A DNA stretch of 64,000 bases from Dryocola sp036489025 (GCA_036489025.1 DASXGN010000035.1:1-64000), one strand, 5' to 3'; shown: positions 24,970 through 34,144, counted from the stretch's first letter. Made by a program: numbers and translations. Notes: generated from the letters alone by a model not told the origin.

Positions 24970-27519
24970 ATGAGCAAAGTCAGAATCGCAATTATCGGTA
25001 ATGGCATGGTCGGCCATCGCTTTATCGAGGACTTACTTGATAAAGCCCAGCCCGGCCAGTTCGACATTACCGTCTTTTGTGAAGAGCCACGCAAAGCCTA
25101 CGACCGCGTGCACCTCTCATCCTATTTTTCCCACCATACCGCTGAAGAACTCTCCCTGGTTCGTGAAGGGTTCTACGAGAAGCACGGCGTTAACGTTCTG
25201 ATTGGCGAGCGCGCCATCACCATTAACCGCCAGGAAAAAGTTATTCACTCCAACACTGGCCGTACGGTTTATTACGACAAGCTGGTGATGGCAACGGGTT
25301 CTTACCCGTGGGTGCCGCCTATTAAAGGCTCTGAGACTCAGGACTGTTTCGTTTACCGCACCATTGAAGATTTAAACGCCATCGAAGCCTGCGCCCGCCG
25401 CAGCAAACGCGGCGCCGTTGTCGGCGGCGGCCTGCTCGGCCTGGAAGCGGCCGGCGCGCTGAAAAACCTCGGTGTAGAAACCCACGTTATCGAATTTGCC
25501 CCCATGCTGATGGCAGAGCAGCTCGACCGCATGGGCGGCGAGCAGCTGCGCAATAAAATTGAAAGCATGGGCGTGCGCGTTCACACCAGCAAAAACACAC
25601 AAGAGATTGTTCAGGAAGGGCAAGAAGCGCGTAAAACCATGCGCTTCGCCGACGGCAGCGATCTCGAAATCGACTTTATCGTCTTCTCTACCGGTATCCG
25701 CCCACGTGACAAGCTGGCGACCCAGTGCGGTCTGGAAACAGCCCAGCGCGGCGGCATCGTCATCAACGACACCTGCCAGACTTCTGACCCGGACATCTAC
25801 GCTATCGGCGAATGCGCCAGCTGGAATAACCGTGTTTACGGCCTGGTAGCGCCTGGCTACAAAATGGCTCAGGTCACGGCGGATCACCTGCTGGGCACCG
25901 AGAATGCCTTCGAAGGCGCAGACATGAGCGCTAAGCTGAAGCTGCTCGGCGTAGACGTCGGCGGGATTGGTGACGCGCACGCGCGCACGCCAAACGCGCG
26001 CAGCTATGTCTACCTAGACGAAAGCAAAGAAGTTTACAAACGTCTGGTGGTCAGCGAAGACAACAAAACCCTGCTGGGCGCGGTGCTGGTTGGTGACACC
26101 AGCGACTTCGGTAATCTACAGCAGCTCGTGCTGAACGCCATCGAACTGCCGGAAAATCCTGACGCGCTGATTCTTCCTGCTCACGCAGGCAGCGGCAAAC
26201 CGTCCATCGGCGTCGACAAACTGCCGGACAGCGCGCAAATCTGTTCCTGCTTCGACGTCACCAAAGGCGCTCTGGTTGCCGCCATCAATAAAGGCTGCCA
26301 CACCATTGCGGCTCTGAAAGCAGAAACCAAAGCGGGCACCGGCTGCGGCGGCTGTATTCCTTTGGTTACCCAGGTGCTGAACGCCGAACTGGCGAAACAG
26401 GGCATCGAAGTCAACAACAACCTGTGTGAGCACTTCGCGTTCTCTCGCCAGGAGCTGTACCACCTGATCCGCGTGGAAGGCATCAAATCCTTCGACGAGC
26501 TGCTGAACAAGTACGGCAAAGGCTACGGCTGTGAAGTCTGTAAGCCAACCGTCGGTTCCCTGCTGGCCTCCTGCTGGAATGACTATATTCTCGAACCGCA
26601 GCACACGCCGTTACAGGATACCAACGACAACTTCCTCGGCAACATCCAGAAAGACGGTACCTACTCGGTTATCCCACGCTCTGCGGGCGGGGAAATCACG
26701 CCGGAAGGGCTGATGGAAGTAGGCCGTATCGCCCGCGAATATAACCTCTATACCAAAATTACCGGCTCTCAGCGTATCGGCCTGTTCGGCGCGCAAAAAG
26801 ACGATCTGCCGGAGATCTGGCGTCAGCTGATCGAAGCCGGCTTCGAAACCGGTCACGCCTATGCGAAAGCGCTGCGGATGGCAAAAACCTGCGTGGGCAG
26901 CACCTGGTGCCGCTACGGCGTGGGCGACAGCGTGGGCTTCGGCGTTGAGCTGGAAAACCGCTACAAAGGCATACGCACCCCGCACAAAATGAAGTTCGGC
27001 GTGTCCGGCTGTACCCGTGAATGTGCTGAAGCGCAGGGTAAAGACGTCGGCATCATCGCCACCGAAAAAGGCTGGAACCTTTACGTCTGCGGCAACGGCG
27101 GTATGAAACCACGTCACGCCGACCTGCTGGCCGCGGACCTCGATCGCGAAACGGTGATTAAATATCTCGACCGCTTCATGATGTTCTACATTCGCACCGC
27201 CGATAAGCTGACCCGTACCGCATCCTGGCTGGATAACCTCGAAGGCGGCATCGATTACCTCAAGAAAGTGATTATCGATGACAAGCTGGGCCTGAACGAG
27301 CAGCTTGAAACCGAGCTGAACCGCCTGCGTGAGAAAGTGATTTGTGAATGGACTGAAACGGTGAACACCCCGGCAGCCCAGGGTCGCTTCAAGCACTTCA
27401 TCAACAGCCCGCAGCGCGATCCGAACGTGCAGATCGTGCCTGAACGCGAGCAGCATCGCCCGGCCACGCCTTATGAGCGTATTCCCGTCACCCTTATCGA
27501 AGCGGAGGAAATCCTGTGA
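24970..27519 (+). CDS. nirB: NADH-dependent nitrite reductase, large subunit
   Basis: NirB reduces nitrite to ammonia in the cytoplasm with NADH, using FAD, an Fe-S cluster and siroheme/[4Fe-4S]. The 849-residue product begins with an FAD/NADH domain (IAIIGNGMVGH; GGGLLGLEAAGAL near residue 150). A BFD-type [2Fe-2S] region follows near 420-470 (ICSCFDVTKG, GTGCGGCIP). The siroheme domain carries CVGSTWCRYG and GCTRECAEAQGKD. Its 3' end overlaps nirD by 4 bases. An FNR and Nar controlled promoter lies upstream. Confidence 0.98.
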   Translation: MSKVRIAIIGNGMVGHRFIEDLLDKAQPGQFDITVFCEEPRKAYDRVHLSSYFSHHTAEELSLVREGFYEKHGVNVLIGERAITINRQEKVIHSNTGRTVYYDKLVMATGSYPWVPPIKGSETQDCFVYRTIEDLNAIEACARRSKRGAVVGGGLLGLEAAGALKNLGVETHVIEFAPMLMAEQLDRMGGEQLRNKIESMGVRVHTSKNTQEIVQEGQEARKTMRFADGSDLEIDFIVFSTGIRPRDKLATQCGLETAQRGGIVINDTCQTSDPDIYAIGECASWNNRVYGLVAPGYKMAQVTADHLLGTENAFEGADMSAKLKLLGVDVGGIGDAHARTPNARSYVYLDESKEVYKRLVVSEDNKTLLGAVLVGDTSDFGNLQQLVLNAIELPENPDALILPAHAGSGKPSIGVDKLPDSAQICSCFDVTKGALVAAINKGCHTIAALKAETKAGTGCGGCIPLVTQVLNAELAKQGIEVNNNLCEHFAFSRQELYHLIRVEGIKSFDELLNKYGKGYGCEVCKPTVGSLLASCWNDYILEPQHTPLQDTNDNFLGNIQKDGTYSVIPRSAGGEITPEGLMEVGRIAREYNLYTKITGSQRIGLFGAQKDDLPEIWRQLIEAGFETGHAYAKALRMAKTCVGSTWCRYGVGDSVGFGVELENRYKGIRTPHKMKFGVSGCTRECAEAQGKDVGIIATEKGWNLYVCGNGGMKPRHADLLAADLDRETVIKYLDRFMMFYIRTADKLTRTASWLDNLEGGIDYLKKVIIDDKLGLNEQLETELNRLREKVICEWTETVNTPAAQGRFKHFINSPQRDPNVQIVPEREQHRPATPYERIPVTLIEAEEIL

Positions 27520-27842
27520 GCCAGTGGACAACCGTTTGTCAGCTAAACGACATCCTGCCTGCAACCGGCGTTTGCGCGCTGCTGGGCGATCGGCAGATCG
27601 CCATCTTCCGCCCGCACAACGATGAGCAGGTGTATGCGATCAGCAATATCGACCCGTTCTTCCAGGCGAGCGTCCTGTCGCGCGGCATCATTGCCGAACA
27701 TCAGAACGAGCTATGGGTTGCCAGCCCGCTGAAAAAACAGCGTTTCCGCCTGCGTGACGGGCTGTGCATGGAAGATGAGAGCCACTCCGTTGCGCATTAT
27801 GCTACGCGCGTTCAGGAAGGCCAGATTCAGATTAAAGCTTAA
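27516..27842 (+). CDS. nirD: Nitrite reductase small subunit (Rieske-like)
   Basis: NirD is the small subunit of the NirBD nitrite reductase. The 108-residue product (MSQWTTVCQLNDILPATGVC) has the Rieske-like fold but lacks the paired Cys-His ligands, as is normal for NirD of this group. ATG overlaps the nirB stop (ATGA). It is followed by a repeat-containing spacer before nirC. Confidence 0.95.
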   Translation: MSQWTTVCQLNDILPATGVCALLGDRQIAIFRPHNDEQVYAISNIDPFFQASVLSRGIIAEHQNELWVASPLKKQRFRLRDGLCMEDESHSVAHYATRVQEGQIQIKA

Positions 27843-27848
27843 TCATAC

Positions 27849-27947
27849 CCGCCCTCACCCCGGCCCTCTCCTCAAGGGAGAGGGAGAAAGTCAAAAAGGC
27901 TTCTCCGGCAAGCCCCTCTCCCCCCGGAGAGGGTTAGGGTGGGGCGG
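27849..27947. repeat. Intergenic GC-rich inverted repeat between nirD and nirC
   Basis: About 100 bases have long imperfect inverted arms: left CCGCCCTCACCCCGGCCCTC, right GGAGAGGGTTAGGGTGGGGC then GG. A small inner hairpin CTCTCC-TCAA-GGGAGAG is also present. A shorter relative is at 58076-58118, and fragments occur at 63413-63437. It looks like a dispersed enterobacterial intergenic repeat that could act as a processing or partial termination signal between nirD and nirC. Confidence 0.75.
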
Positions 27948-28006
27948 TAATTCATATTCATTTCTTAATTTTTTATTTTACTTTTCATTTATTTGGGATA
28001 ACAAAA

Positions 28007-28813
28007 ATGTTCACCGATACCATTAACAAGTGTGCGGCGAATGCCGCTCGTATTGCCCGCCTGTCGAAAAATAATCCACTCGGCTTTTGGGTCAGCTCCG
28101 CCATGGCAGGCGCTTACGTTGGCCTTGGCATCATCCTGATTTTCACCCTCGGTAATCTGCTCGATCCGGCTATTCGCCCGCTGGTGATGGGGGCCACCTT
28201 CGGTATCGCCCTGACGCTGGTTATCATTGCCGGTTCAGAGCTGTTCACCGGCCACACGATGTTCCTGACCTTCGGCGTCAAAGCCGGCACCATTTCTCAC
28301 GGTCAGATGTGGGCAATTTTGCCGCAGACCTGGCTTGGCAACCTGGCCGGTTCCGTGTTTGTTGCGCTGCTTTATAGCTGGGGCGGCGGCAGCCTGCTGC
28401 CGGTCGATACCAGCATTGTTCACACCGTCGCGCTGGCAAAAACCTCTGCGCCAGCCATGGTGCTGTTCTTTAAAGGTGCGCTGTGTAACTGGCTGGTTTG
28501 TCTGGCAATCTGGATGGCAATCCGTACCGAAGGTGCGGCGAAGTTCATCGCCATCTGGTGGTGCCTGCTGGCGTTTATCGCGTCCGGCTACGAGCACTCC
28601 ATCGCCAACATGACGCTGTTTGCCCTGTCCTGGTTCGGCCATCACAGCGAGGCTTACACGCTGTCCGGAATCGGCCACAATCTGCTGTGGGTAACGCTCG
28701 GGAATACCTTCTCCGGCGTAGTATTCATGGGTCTGGGTTATTGGTATGCTACGCCGAAAGCCGAGCGTCCGCAGCCTGAGCAAATCGCTGTGCCAGAGAC
28801 TGTACGCCAATAA
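28007..28813 (+). CDS. nirC: Nitrite transporter NirC
   Basis: NirC is a formate/nitrite transporter (FNT) family channel that moves nitrite across the inner membrane. The 268-residue product has six hydrophobic segments with typical FNT signatures: GSELFTGHTMFLT (about residue 77) and GALCNWLVCLAIWM (about 158). The conserved central His is in GYEHSIANMTLF. It is in the nirBDC-cysG operon; E. coli NirC has 268 residues. Confidence 0.97.
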   Translation: MFTDTINKCAANAARIARLSKNNPLGFWVSSAMAGAYVGLGIILIFTLGNLLDPAIRPLVMGATFGIALTLVIIAGSELFTGHTMFLTFGVKAGTISHGQMWAILPQTWLGNLAGSVFVALLYSWGGGSLLPVDTSIVHTVALAKTSAPAMVLFFKGALCNWLVCLAIWMAIRTEGAAKFIAIWWCLLAFIASGYEHSIANMTLFALSWFGHHSEAYTLSGIGHNLLWVTLGNTFSGVVFMGLGYWYATPKAERPQPEQIAVPETVRQ

Positions 28814-28826
28814 TTGAGGATTGACC

Positions 28827-30200
28827 GTGGATCACCTGCCGATATTTTGTCAGCTACGAGATCGCGCCTGCCTGCTGGTCGGCGGTGGCGATGTCGCAGA
28901 ACGTAAAGCACGTTTATTGATGGAGGCAGGTGCCCGCGTCACGGTTAACGCCCTCGCCTTTACCCCGCAGTTTGAAGCGTGGGCGGAACAGGGCATGCTA
29001 ACGCTCCATCAGGGAACGTTCTCCCCTTCCCTGCTCGATATCTGCTGGCTGGCCATTGCCGCTACGGATGACGATGCCGTCAATCAGCAGGTCAGCGACG
29101 CAGCCGAATCTCGCCGTATTTTCTGCAACGTCGTTGACGCACCGAAGCAGGCCAGCTTCATCATGCCTTCAATTATCGACCGCTCGCCGCTGATGGTTGC
29201 CGTCTCTTCAGGCGGAACCTCACCGGTGCTCGCCCGTCTGCTGCGCGAAAAGCTCGAGTCCGTGCTGCCGCTTCATCTGGGCAAAATTGCCCGCTATGCG
29301 GGCACGCTGCGCGGCCGCGTTAAAGAAAAGTTTGCCACGATGGGCGAACGCCGCCGCTTCTGGGAAAAATTCTTCACCAATGACAGGCTGGCACAGTATC
29401 TGGCGAACGCAGACCAGAAGGCTATCGATCGGGAAACGGCGTCTATGTTTGCCGCCGAGCTCGACAATCGAGGTGAAGTGGTGCTGGTAGGCGCAGGACC
29501 CGGTGATGCAGGGTTGCTAACCCTCAAAGGGCTACAGCAGATCCAGCAGGCGGATATCGTGGTTTACGACAGGCTGGTATCCGATGACATCATGAATCTG
29601 GTGCGCCGCGACGCCGACCGGGTGTTTGTCGGCAAACGCGCGGGCTTCCACTGCGTTCCGCAGGAAGAAATTAACCAGATTCTGCTGCGTGAAGCGCAAA
29701 AGGGTAAGCGAGTGGTGCGTCTGAAAGGCGGCGATCCGTTTATCTTTGGGCGCGGCGGCGAAGAGCTGGAAACGCTGTGCGACGGCGGCATTCCGTTCTC
29801 CGTGGTGCCAGGTATCACCGCTGCATCGGGATGTTCTGCCTATGCGGGTATTCCATTAACCCATCGCGATTACGCCCAGAGCGTACGCCTGGTCACCGGC
29901 CATCTGAAAACCGGCGGCGAGCTCGACTGGCATAATCTGGCGGCAGAAAAGCAAACGCTGGTGTTTTACATGGGCCTGAACCAGGCCGCAGCGATTCAGG
30001 AAAACCTGATCAAGCACGGTATGTCGGCGGATATGCCGGTGGCGCTGGTCGAAAACGGCACCTCTGTGAAGCAAAGAGTGGTTAACGGCGAGCTGAATAA
30101 GCTTGGCGAGCTGGCGACGCAGGTTGCAAGCCCGGCGCTGATTATCGTCGGCCGGGTCGTGGCCCTGCGCGACAGGCTGAACTGGTTCTCAAATCATTAA
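28827..30200 (+). CDS. cysG: Siroheme synthase CysG (trifunctional)
   Basis: CysG converts uroporphyrinogen III to siroheme, the cofactor of NirB and of sulfite reductase. The 457-residue product has an N-terminal dehydrogenase/ferrochelatase domain (GGGDVAERKARLL; Asp104 in NVVDAP; Ser128 in AVSSGG). The C-terminal SUMT methyltransferase domain starts near residue 215 (VLVGAGPGDAGLLTLKG; VRLKGGDPFIFGRGGEE). I chose the GTG at 28827, spaced 6 bases from GAGGA. The in-frame TTG at 28821 sits directly against the Shine-Dalgarno. This gives the E. coli length exactly. Confidence 0.97.
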   Translation: MDHLPIFCQLRDRACLLVGGGDVAERKARLLMEAGARVTVNALAFTPQFEAWAEQGMLTLHQGTFSPSLLDICWLAIAATDDDAVNQQVSDAAESRRIFCNVVDAPKQASFIMPSIIDRSPLMVAVSSGGTSPVLARLLREKLESVLPLHLGKIARYAGTLRGRVKEKFATMGERRRFWEKFFTNDRLAQYLANADQKAIDRETASMFAAELDNRGEVVLVGAGPGDAGLLTLKGLQQIQQADIVVYDRLVSDDIMNLVRRDADRVFVGKRAGFHCVPQEEINQILLREAQKGKRVVRLKGGDPFIFGRGGEELETLCDGGIPFSVVPGITAASGCSAYAGIPLTHRDYAQSVRLVTGHLKTGGELDWHNLAAEKQTLVFYMGLNQAAAIQENLIKHGMSADMPVALVENGTSVKQRVVNGELNKLGELATQVASPALIIVGRVVALRDRLNWFSNH

Positions 30201-30526
30201 TCAAAAGCAGTCCGAAAATGTTTTTTTTCGGACTTGCTTCTCAATATTCCATCTTGCCCAACCTTCAAAATATGTCGCTCAGCCGCCTATGAAATTCACC
30301 ATGTGAATATTACTGGCTTAAAACCGACGTCAAATCATCAAATAAAACAAAATCATTTCTTTTGTGAATATTAGAGATTAATAGCCTTCCTCAGCTTTAA
30401 AAACGCACGACTTGTTAATCCATACCTTCTCAAATACAATCGCCACGCTTAATAAGCCTGAATAGATACTTCTATTTTCCAATGGGATTAAGCATCACAA
30501 CTAAAATTTATGTCAGGGAATGTCAT
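30201..30526. other. 326-base intergenic region between cysG and yhfL
   Basis: An AT-rich stretch. It holds the hairpin at 30205-30238 and, presumably, the yhfL promoter. I see no convincing coding frame, tRNA or named regulatory site in it. Confidence 0.5.
30205..30238 (+). terminator. Probable terminator hairpin after cysG
   Basis: AGTCCGAAAA (30209-30218) pairs with TTTTCGGACT (30225-30234) around loop TGTTTT. AAGC/GCTT may extend the stem. It lies 9 bases after the stop; the T-run is inside the stem rather than after it, so efficiency is uncertain. Confidence 0.6.
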
Positions 30527-30700
30527 ATGAAAAACCTCGTAAAAATCACCATGCTGTTTGCCGTTGTTGCTACGCTGTCCGCCTGTACCGGTCGCGTTGA
30601 AAACCGTGATAAAACCTGTAGCTACGACTACCTGCTGCACCCGGCCATTTCAATCTCTAAAGTTATTGGCGGATGTGGCCCAGCGGCTCCGCAAAAATAA
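30527..30700 (+). CDS. yhfL: Small lipoprotein YhfL
   Basis: This 57-residue predicted lipoprotein has a signal sequence ending in the lipobox LSAC (Cys20; MKNLVKITMLFAVVATLSAC). It has a short mature part containing DKTCSYDYLLHPAISISKVI, which closely matches E. coli YhfL. AGGGAA lies 6 bases upstream of the start. The function is unknown. A terminator follows immediately. Confidence 0.92.
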   Translation: MKNLVKITMLFAVVATLSACTGRVENRDKTCSYDYLLHPAISISKVIGGCGPAAPQK

Positions 30701-30702
30701 TA

Positions 30703-30736
30703 AAAGCGCCCTCGATATGAGGGCGTTCTTCTTTTA
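30703..30736 (+). terminator. yhfL rho-independent terminator
   Basis: CGCCCTC (30707-30713) pairs with GAGGGCG (30719-30725) around GATAT. AAAA precedes the stem and TTCTTCTTTT follows it. Confidence 0.88.
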
Positions 30737-30830
30737 TATCATGCTATTTTTTATTGTCTCTTGCCCACCCTATTTCGGGAATAGAATATTGGGGCAAGAA
30801 ATTAGAAGATCAAACCCCACAAATTAATAA

Positions 30831-30883
30831 TAAAAAACCGCCAGGGCTATCTGCCCCGTAAATTAGGGCATTCATCCTGACGG
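30831..30883 (-). terminator. Terminator of the aroK-trpS operon
   Basis: On the minus strand CCGTCAGG and CCTGGCGG pair across an inner TGCCCT/GGGGCA hairpin and are followed by TTTTTTA. It lies about 20 bases after the trpS stop codon at 30905. Confidence 0.85.
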
Positions 30884-30904
30884 CTTAGTCAAATCGAAAA
30901 AGGA

Positions 30905-31909
30905 TTAAGGCTGGGCGACAAAGCCAATCACTTCGTATACTTTCTTCAGCGTAGCGCTGGCGTGAGAACGAGCTTTCTCAGCCCCTTCCTTCATCACCTG
31001 CTGCAGGAAAGCCTCATCGTTGCGATAGCGGTTATAGCGCTCCTGAAGCTCAATCAGCATGCCGGAAACGGCTTCGGCCACGTCGCCTTTCAGATGACCA
31101 TACATTTTGCCTTCAAAGTGCTGCTCAAGCTCTGCGATGGTTTTGCCCGTTACGCCGGACATGATATCCAGCAGGTTAGAAACCCCGGCTTTGTTTGCCA
31201 CGTCGTAGCGCACAACAGGCGGCTCGTCTGAGTCTGTTACCGCACGTTTGAGCTTCTTCACTACCGATTTCGGATCTTCCAGCAGGCCGATAACGTTATT
31301 GCGGTTATCGTCAGACTTGGACATTTTCTTCGTTGGTTCGAGCAGCGACATCACGCGCGCGCCGGACTTAGGAATAAACGGCTCCGGCACCTTGAAGACA
31401 TCGCCATACAGGGCATTGAAACGGGCAGCGATATCGCGGCTCAGCTCCAGGTGCTGCTTCTGGTCTTCACCGACCGGCACCAGGTTAGTCTGATACAGCA
31501 GAATGTCCGCCGCCATCAGCACCGGGTAATCGAACAGCCCGGCGTTAATGTTTTCCGCATAGCGACTCGATTTGTCTTTAAATTGAGTCATGCGGCTCAG
31601 CTCGCCGAAATAGGTGTAGCAGTTCAGCACCCAGCTCAGCTGAGCGTGCTCGGGCACGTGGGACTGCACGAAAATGGTGCTTTTGGCCGGGTCAATACCG
31701 CAGGCCAGGTACAGCGCCAAAGTATCGAGGGTTGCTTTACGCAGCGCGGTGGCATCCTGACGCACGGTAATGGCGTGCTGGTCAACGATGCAGTAAATGC
31801 AGTGGTAGTCGTCCTGCATGTGAACCCACTGACGCAGCGCACCCATGTAGTTACCGATGGTTAATTCACCTGAAGGCTGCGCGCCGCTAAAAACGATGGG
31901 CTTACTCAT
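30905..31909 (-). CDS. trpS: Tryptophanyl-tRNA synthetase
   Basis: TrpS charges tRNA-Trp. The start at 31909 (MSKPIVFSGAQPSGELTIGN) gives 334 residues, as in E. coli. It is a class I synthetase with the HIGH-type motif TIGN and the KMSKS loop (TKKMSKSDDN, about residue 195). The start overlaps the gph 3' end by 8 bases, so the two are coupled. The longer in-frame extension inside gph is rejected. It is the last gene of the operon. Confidence 0.97.
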   Translation of the reverse strand: MSKPIVFSGAQPSGELTIGNYMGALRQWVHMQDDYHCIYCIVDQHAITVRQDATALRKATLDTLALYLACGIDPAKSTIFVQSHVPEHAQLSWVLNCYTYFGELSRMTQFKDKSSRYAENINAGLFDYPVLMAADILLYQTNLVPVGEDQKQHLELSRDIAARFNALYGDVFKVPEPFIPKSGARVMSLLEPTKKMSKSDDNRNNVIGLLEDPKSVVKKLKRAVTDSDEPPVVRYDVANKAGVSNLLDIMSGVTGKTIAELEQHFEGKMYGHLKGDVAEAVSGMLIELQERYNRYRNDEAFLQQVMKEGAEKARSHASATLKKVYEVIGFVAQP

Positions 31910-32615
31910 GTTCTGATTCCTGATTTTCTTTGCAAGGGAGCCCAAGAGCGGGCAGTAAGGCACTGAACTTTTCAAACACGTAATCCGGTTTGCTTAGCTC
32001 AATGGCTTCTCCATAGTTGTAACCGTAGGTCATACCGACCGAAGGGCAGCCCGCAGCCTGCGCGGCGAGAATATCATTGCGGGAATCGCCCACAAAGAGT
32101 AGCTCCTCTGCGCTCAGATTCAGCGTCTCCATCACCCTGAACAGCGGCTCTGGATGCGGCTTTTTATTTTCCACATCGTCACCACCGATGATGACCTGGA
32201 AATATTTAGCGATGCCGAGGCTTTCCAGAAGCGGCGTGACAAACGGCGTAGGCTTATTGGTCACCAGACCCATCGGCAAACCTTTTGCCGCCAGCGCGGC
32301 CAGCGTGCTTGCCACGTCCGGGAACAGGAAGCTGCCTTCATCAACCGTCTGCGCATAGTAGCGATCGAACAGCTTGCGGGCCATCAGGCACTGGTCAAAC
32401 GAAGGTTCCTGACCTTTCAATGCCCACGTCAGCGCGCGCTGAACCAGCACATCGGCACCGTTGCCAATCCATTTTTCAACGTTGTCTTCACCGGCGGTTG
32501 GCAGTTCCAGCGCGTACAGCGCCTGGTCCATTGCCTGAGTTAGCCCCAGCGCCGTGTCCACCAGCGTGCCGTCAAGATCGAAGGCAACACCGCGAATTTT
32601 AGTTAACTTATCCAT
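31902..32615 (-). CDS. gph: Phosphoglycolate phosphatase
   Basis: Gph removes phosphate from 2-phosphoglycolate arising in DNA repair. The 237-residue HAD hydrolase has the nucleophile motif FDLDGTLVDTA (about residue 12), VTNKPTPFV and VGDSRNDILAAQAAG. It is about 15 residues shorter than E. coli Gph (252), and by recall the difference lies in the cap region near residues 65-80. It overlaps rpe and trpS by 8 bases each. Confidence 0.95.
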   Translation of the reverse strand: MDKLTKIRGVAFDLDGTLVDTALGLTQAMDQALYALELPTAGEDNVEKWIGNGADVLVQRALTWALKGQEPSFDQCLMARKLFDRYYAQTVDEGSFLFPDVASTLAALAAKGLPMGLVTNKPTPFVTPLLESLGIAKYFQVIIGGDDVENKKPHPEPLFRVMETLNLSAEELLFVGDSRNDILAAQAAGCPSVGMTYGYNYGEAIELSKPDYVFEKFSALLPALGLPCKENQESEHE

Positions 32616-33285
32616 GACTTACCTTTGCCAGCTCGTCGCGCATGCGATCGATGACCACTTTATAATCAGGTTGGCTGAAGATAGCCGAGCCGGCGACGAA
32701 CATATCCGCACCCGCCGCGGCAATCTCCGCAATATTTTCAACTTTTACTCCGCCATCGACTTCCAGACGAATGTCATAGCCGGAAGCGTCAATGCGCTCA
32801 CGCACCTGGCGCAGCTTTTCCAGCGTATGCGGAATGAACGACTGCCCGCCGAAGCCCGGGTTCACGGACATCAGTAAAATCACGTCCAGCTTGTCCATCA
32901 CGTGATCCAGCCAGCTTAAAGAAGTGGCCGGATTAAGCACCAGACCGGCTTTACAGCCGTGCTCTTTAATCAGCTGCAGGGAGCGGTCAACGTGTTCGGA
33001 GGCTTCGGGATGGAATGTGATAATGCTGGCCCCGGCCTGGGCGAAATCAGGAATAATGCGATCGACGGGTTTCACCATCAGATGCACGTCAATTGGCGCG
33101 GTGATACCGTAATCACGCAATGATTTCAGCACCATCGGTCCGATGGTCAAATTGGGAACGTAATGGTTATCCATAACATCGAAATGGACGACGTCGCTGC
33201 CTGCGGCCAGCACTTTGGCCGTATCTTCGCCCAGGCGGGCAAAATCGGCAGACAGGATTGAGGGGGCAATCAAATACTGTTTCAT
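32608..33285 (-). CDS. rpe: Ribulose-phosphate 3-epimerase
   Basis: Rpe interconverts ribulose-5-phosphate and xylulose-5-phosphate. The start at 33285 (MKQYLIAPSILSADFARLGE) gives 225 residues, as in E. coli. TIM-barrel motifs VHFDVMDNHYVPN, MSVNPGFGGQ and the phosphate-binding DGGV are present, with the metal and catalytic Asp residues in place. The 33-residue upstream extension is rejected. It lies between dam and gph. Confidence 0.97.
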   Translation of the reverse strand: MKQYLIAPSILSADFARLGEDTAKVLAAGSDVVHFDVMDNHYVPNLTIGPMVLKSLRDYGITAPIDVHLMVKPVDRIIPDFAQAGASIITFHPEASEHVDRSLQLIKEHGCKAGLVLNPATSLSWLDHVMDKLDVILLMSVNPGFGGQSFIPHTLEKLRQVRERIDASGYDIRLEVDGGVKVENIAEIAAAGADMFVAGSAIFSQPDYKVVIDRMRDELAKVSHG

Positions 33286-33328
33286 CCGCTTCTCCAATAG
33301 CATTATTTTTTGAGGCGAACGAAAAGGC

Positions 33329-34144
33329 TCAGGCCACGCCGTAGAGCGCCAGCAGTTCGTCCACCTTGTTACGCGTTCCGCCATTTCTGCTGATGCTGCG
33401 CCTGACCTGCAGCTTGTGCAGCTTCGCCTGCTGATACCAGATCCGGGTCAATTCCGTGTCATGGTTGGAAATTAACACCGGGATACTGTTGCCCTGCAAC
33501 GTTTCCGCCAGCTGAGCCAGATGCTGCTGCTGAACCATACTGAAGCTGTCCGTATGGTAAGCCGTAAAGTTCGCCGTGGCGGACAGCGGGGCGTACGGCG
33601 GATCGCAGTACACCACCGAACCTGAAGCAACGTCCGTCATGCTGACATCGTACGACTGGCAGACAAAAATGGCGCGCTGTGCGCGTTCGGCAAAATGATA
33701 CAGCTCCTCTTCCGGGAAGTAGGGCTTGCTGTAGCGACCAAACGGCACGTTAAATTCCCCCCGCAGGTTATAACGACACAGGCCGTTGTAACAGTGGCGG
33801 TTAAGATACAAAAACAGCACCGCACGACGGAAGGCATCCCTGCACTGATTAAACTCAGTGCGGTAACGATAGAACGCTTCGCTGTCGTTCTGCTCAGGCG
33901 CGAACAGGCTGCGGGCTTCCTGAACATACTCGTCGGTACGCGCTTTGACAATGTTGTACAGGTTAATCAGATCGCTGTTGATATCCGCGAGGATATAGCG
34001 TGAATAGTCAGTGTTCAGAAAGACGGAGCCTGCACCTACGAACGGCTCAATCAGACAGTCACCTTCTGGCAGATACTTCTTTATGTCGTCAAGCAGGGGG
34101 TATTTACCCCCTGCCCATTTCAGAAAAGCGCGATTTTTTTTCAT
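33329..34144 (-). CDS. dam: DNA adenine methyltransferase (GATC)
   Basis: Dam methylates adenine in GATC and directs mismatch repair, replication timing and gene regulation. The 271-residue product has the SAM motif FLKWAGGKYPL (about residue 7), IEPFVGAGSVF and the catalytic DPPY (in VVYCDPPYAPLS, about residue 182). It is an intact alpha-class enzyme, 7 residues shorter than E. coli Dam (278). It sits between damX and rpe. Confidence 0.97.
   Translation of the reverse strand: MKKNRAFLKWAGGKYPLLDDIKKYLPEGDCLIEPFVGAGSVFLNTDYSRYILADINSDLINLYNIVKARTDEYVQEARSLFAPEQNDSEAFYRYRTEFNQCRDAFRRAVLFLYLNRHCYNGLCRYNLRGEFNVPFGRYSKPYFPEEELYHFAERAQRAIFVCQSYDVSMTDVASGSVVYCDPPYAPLSATANFTAYHTDSFSMVQQQHLAQLAETLQGNSIPVLISNHDTELTRIWYQQAKLHKLQVRRSISRNGGTRNKVDELLALYGVA

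Noticed and set aside
26611..27564. A 317-codon open frame on the minus strand opposite nirB
   Set aside because: Antisense shadow of nirB with no domain, and it crosses the nirB-nirD junction.
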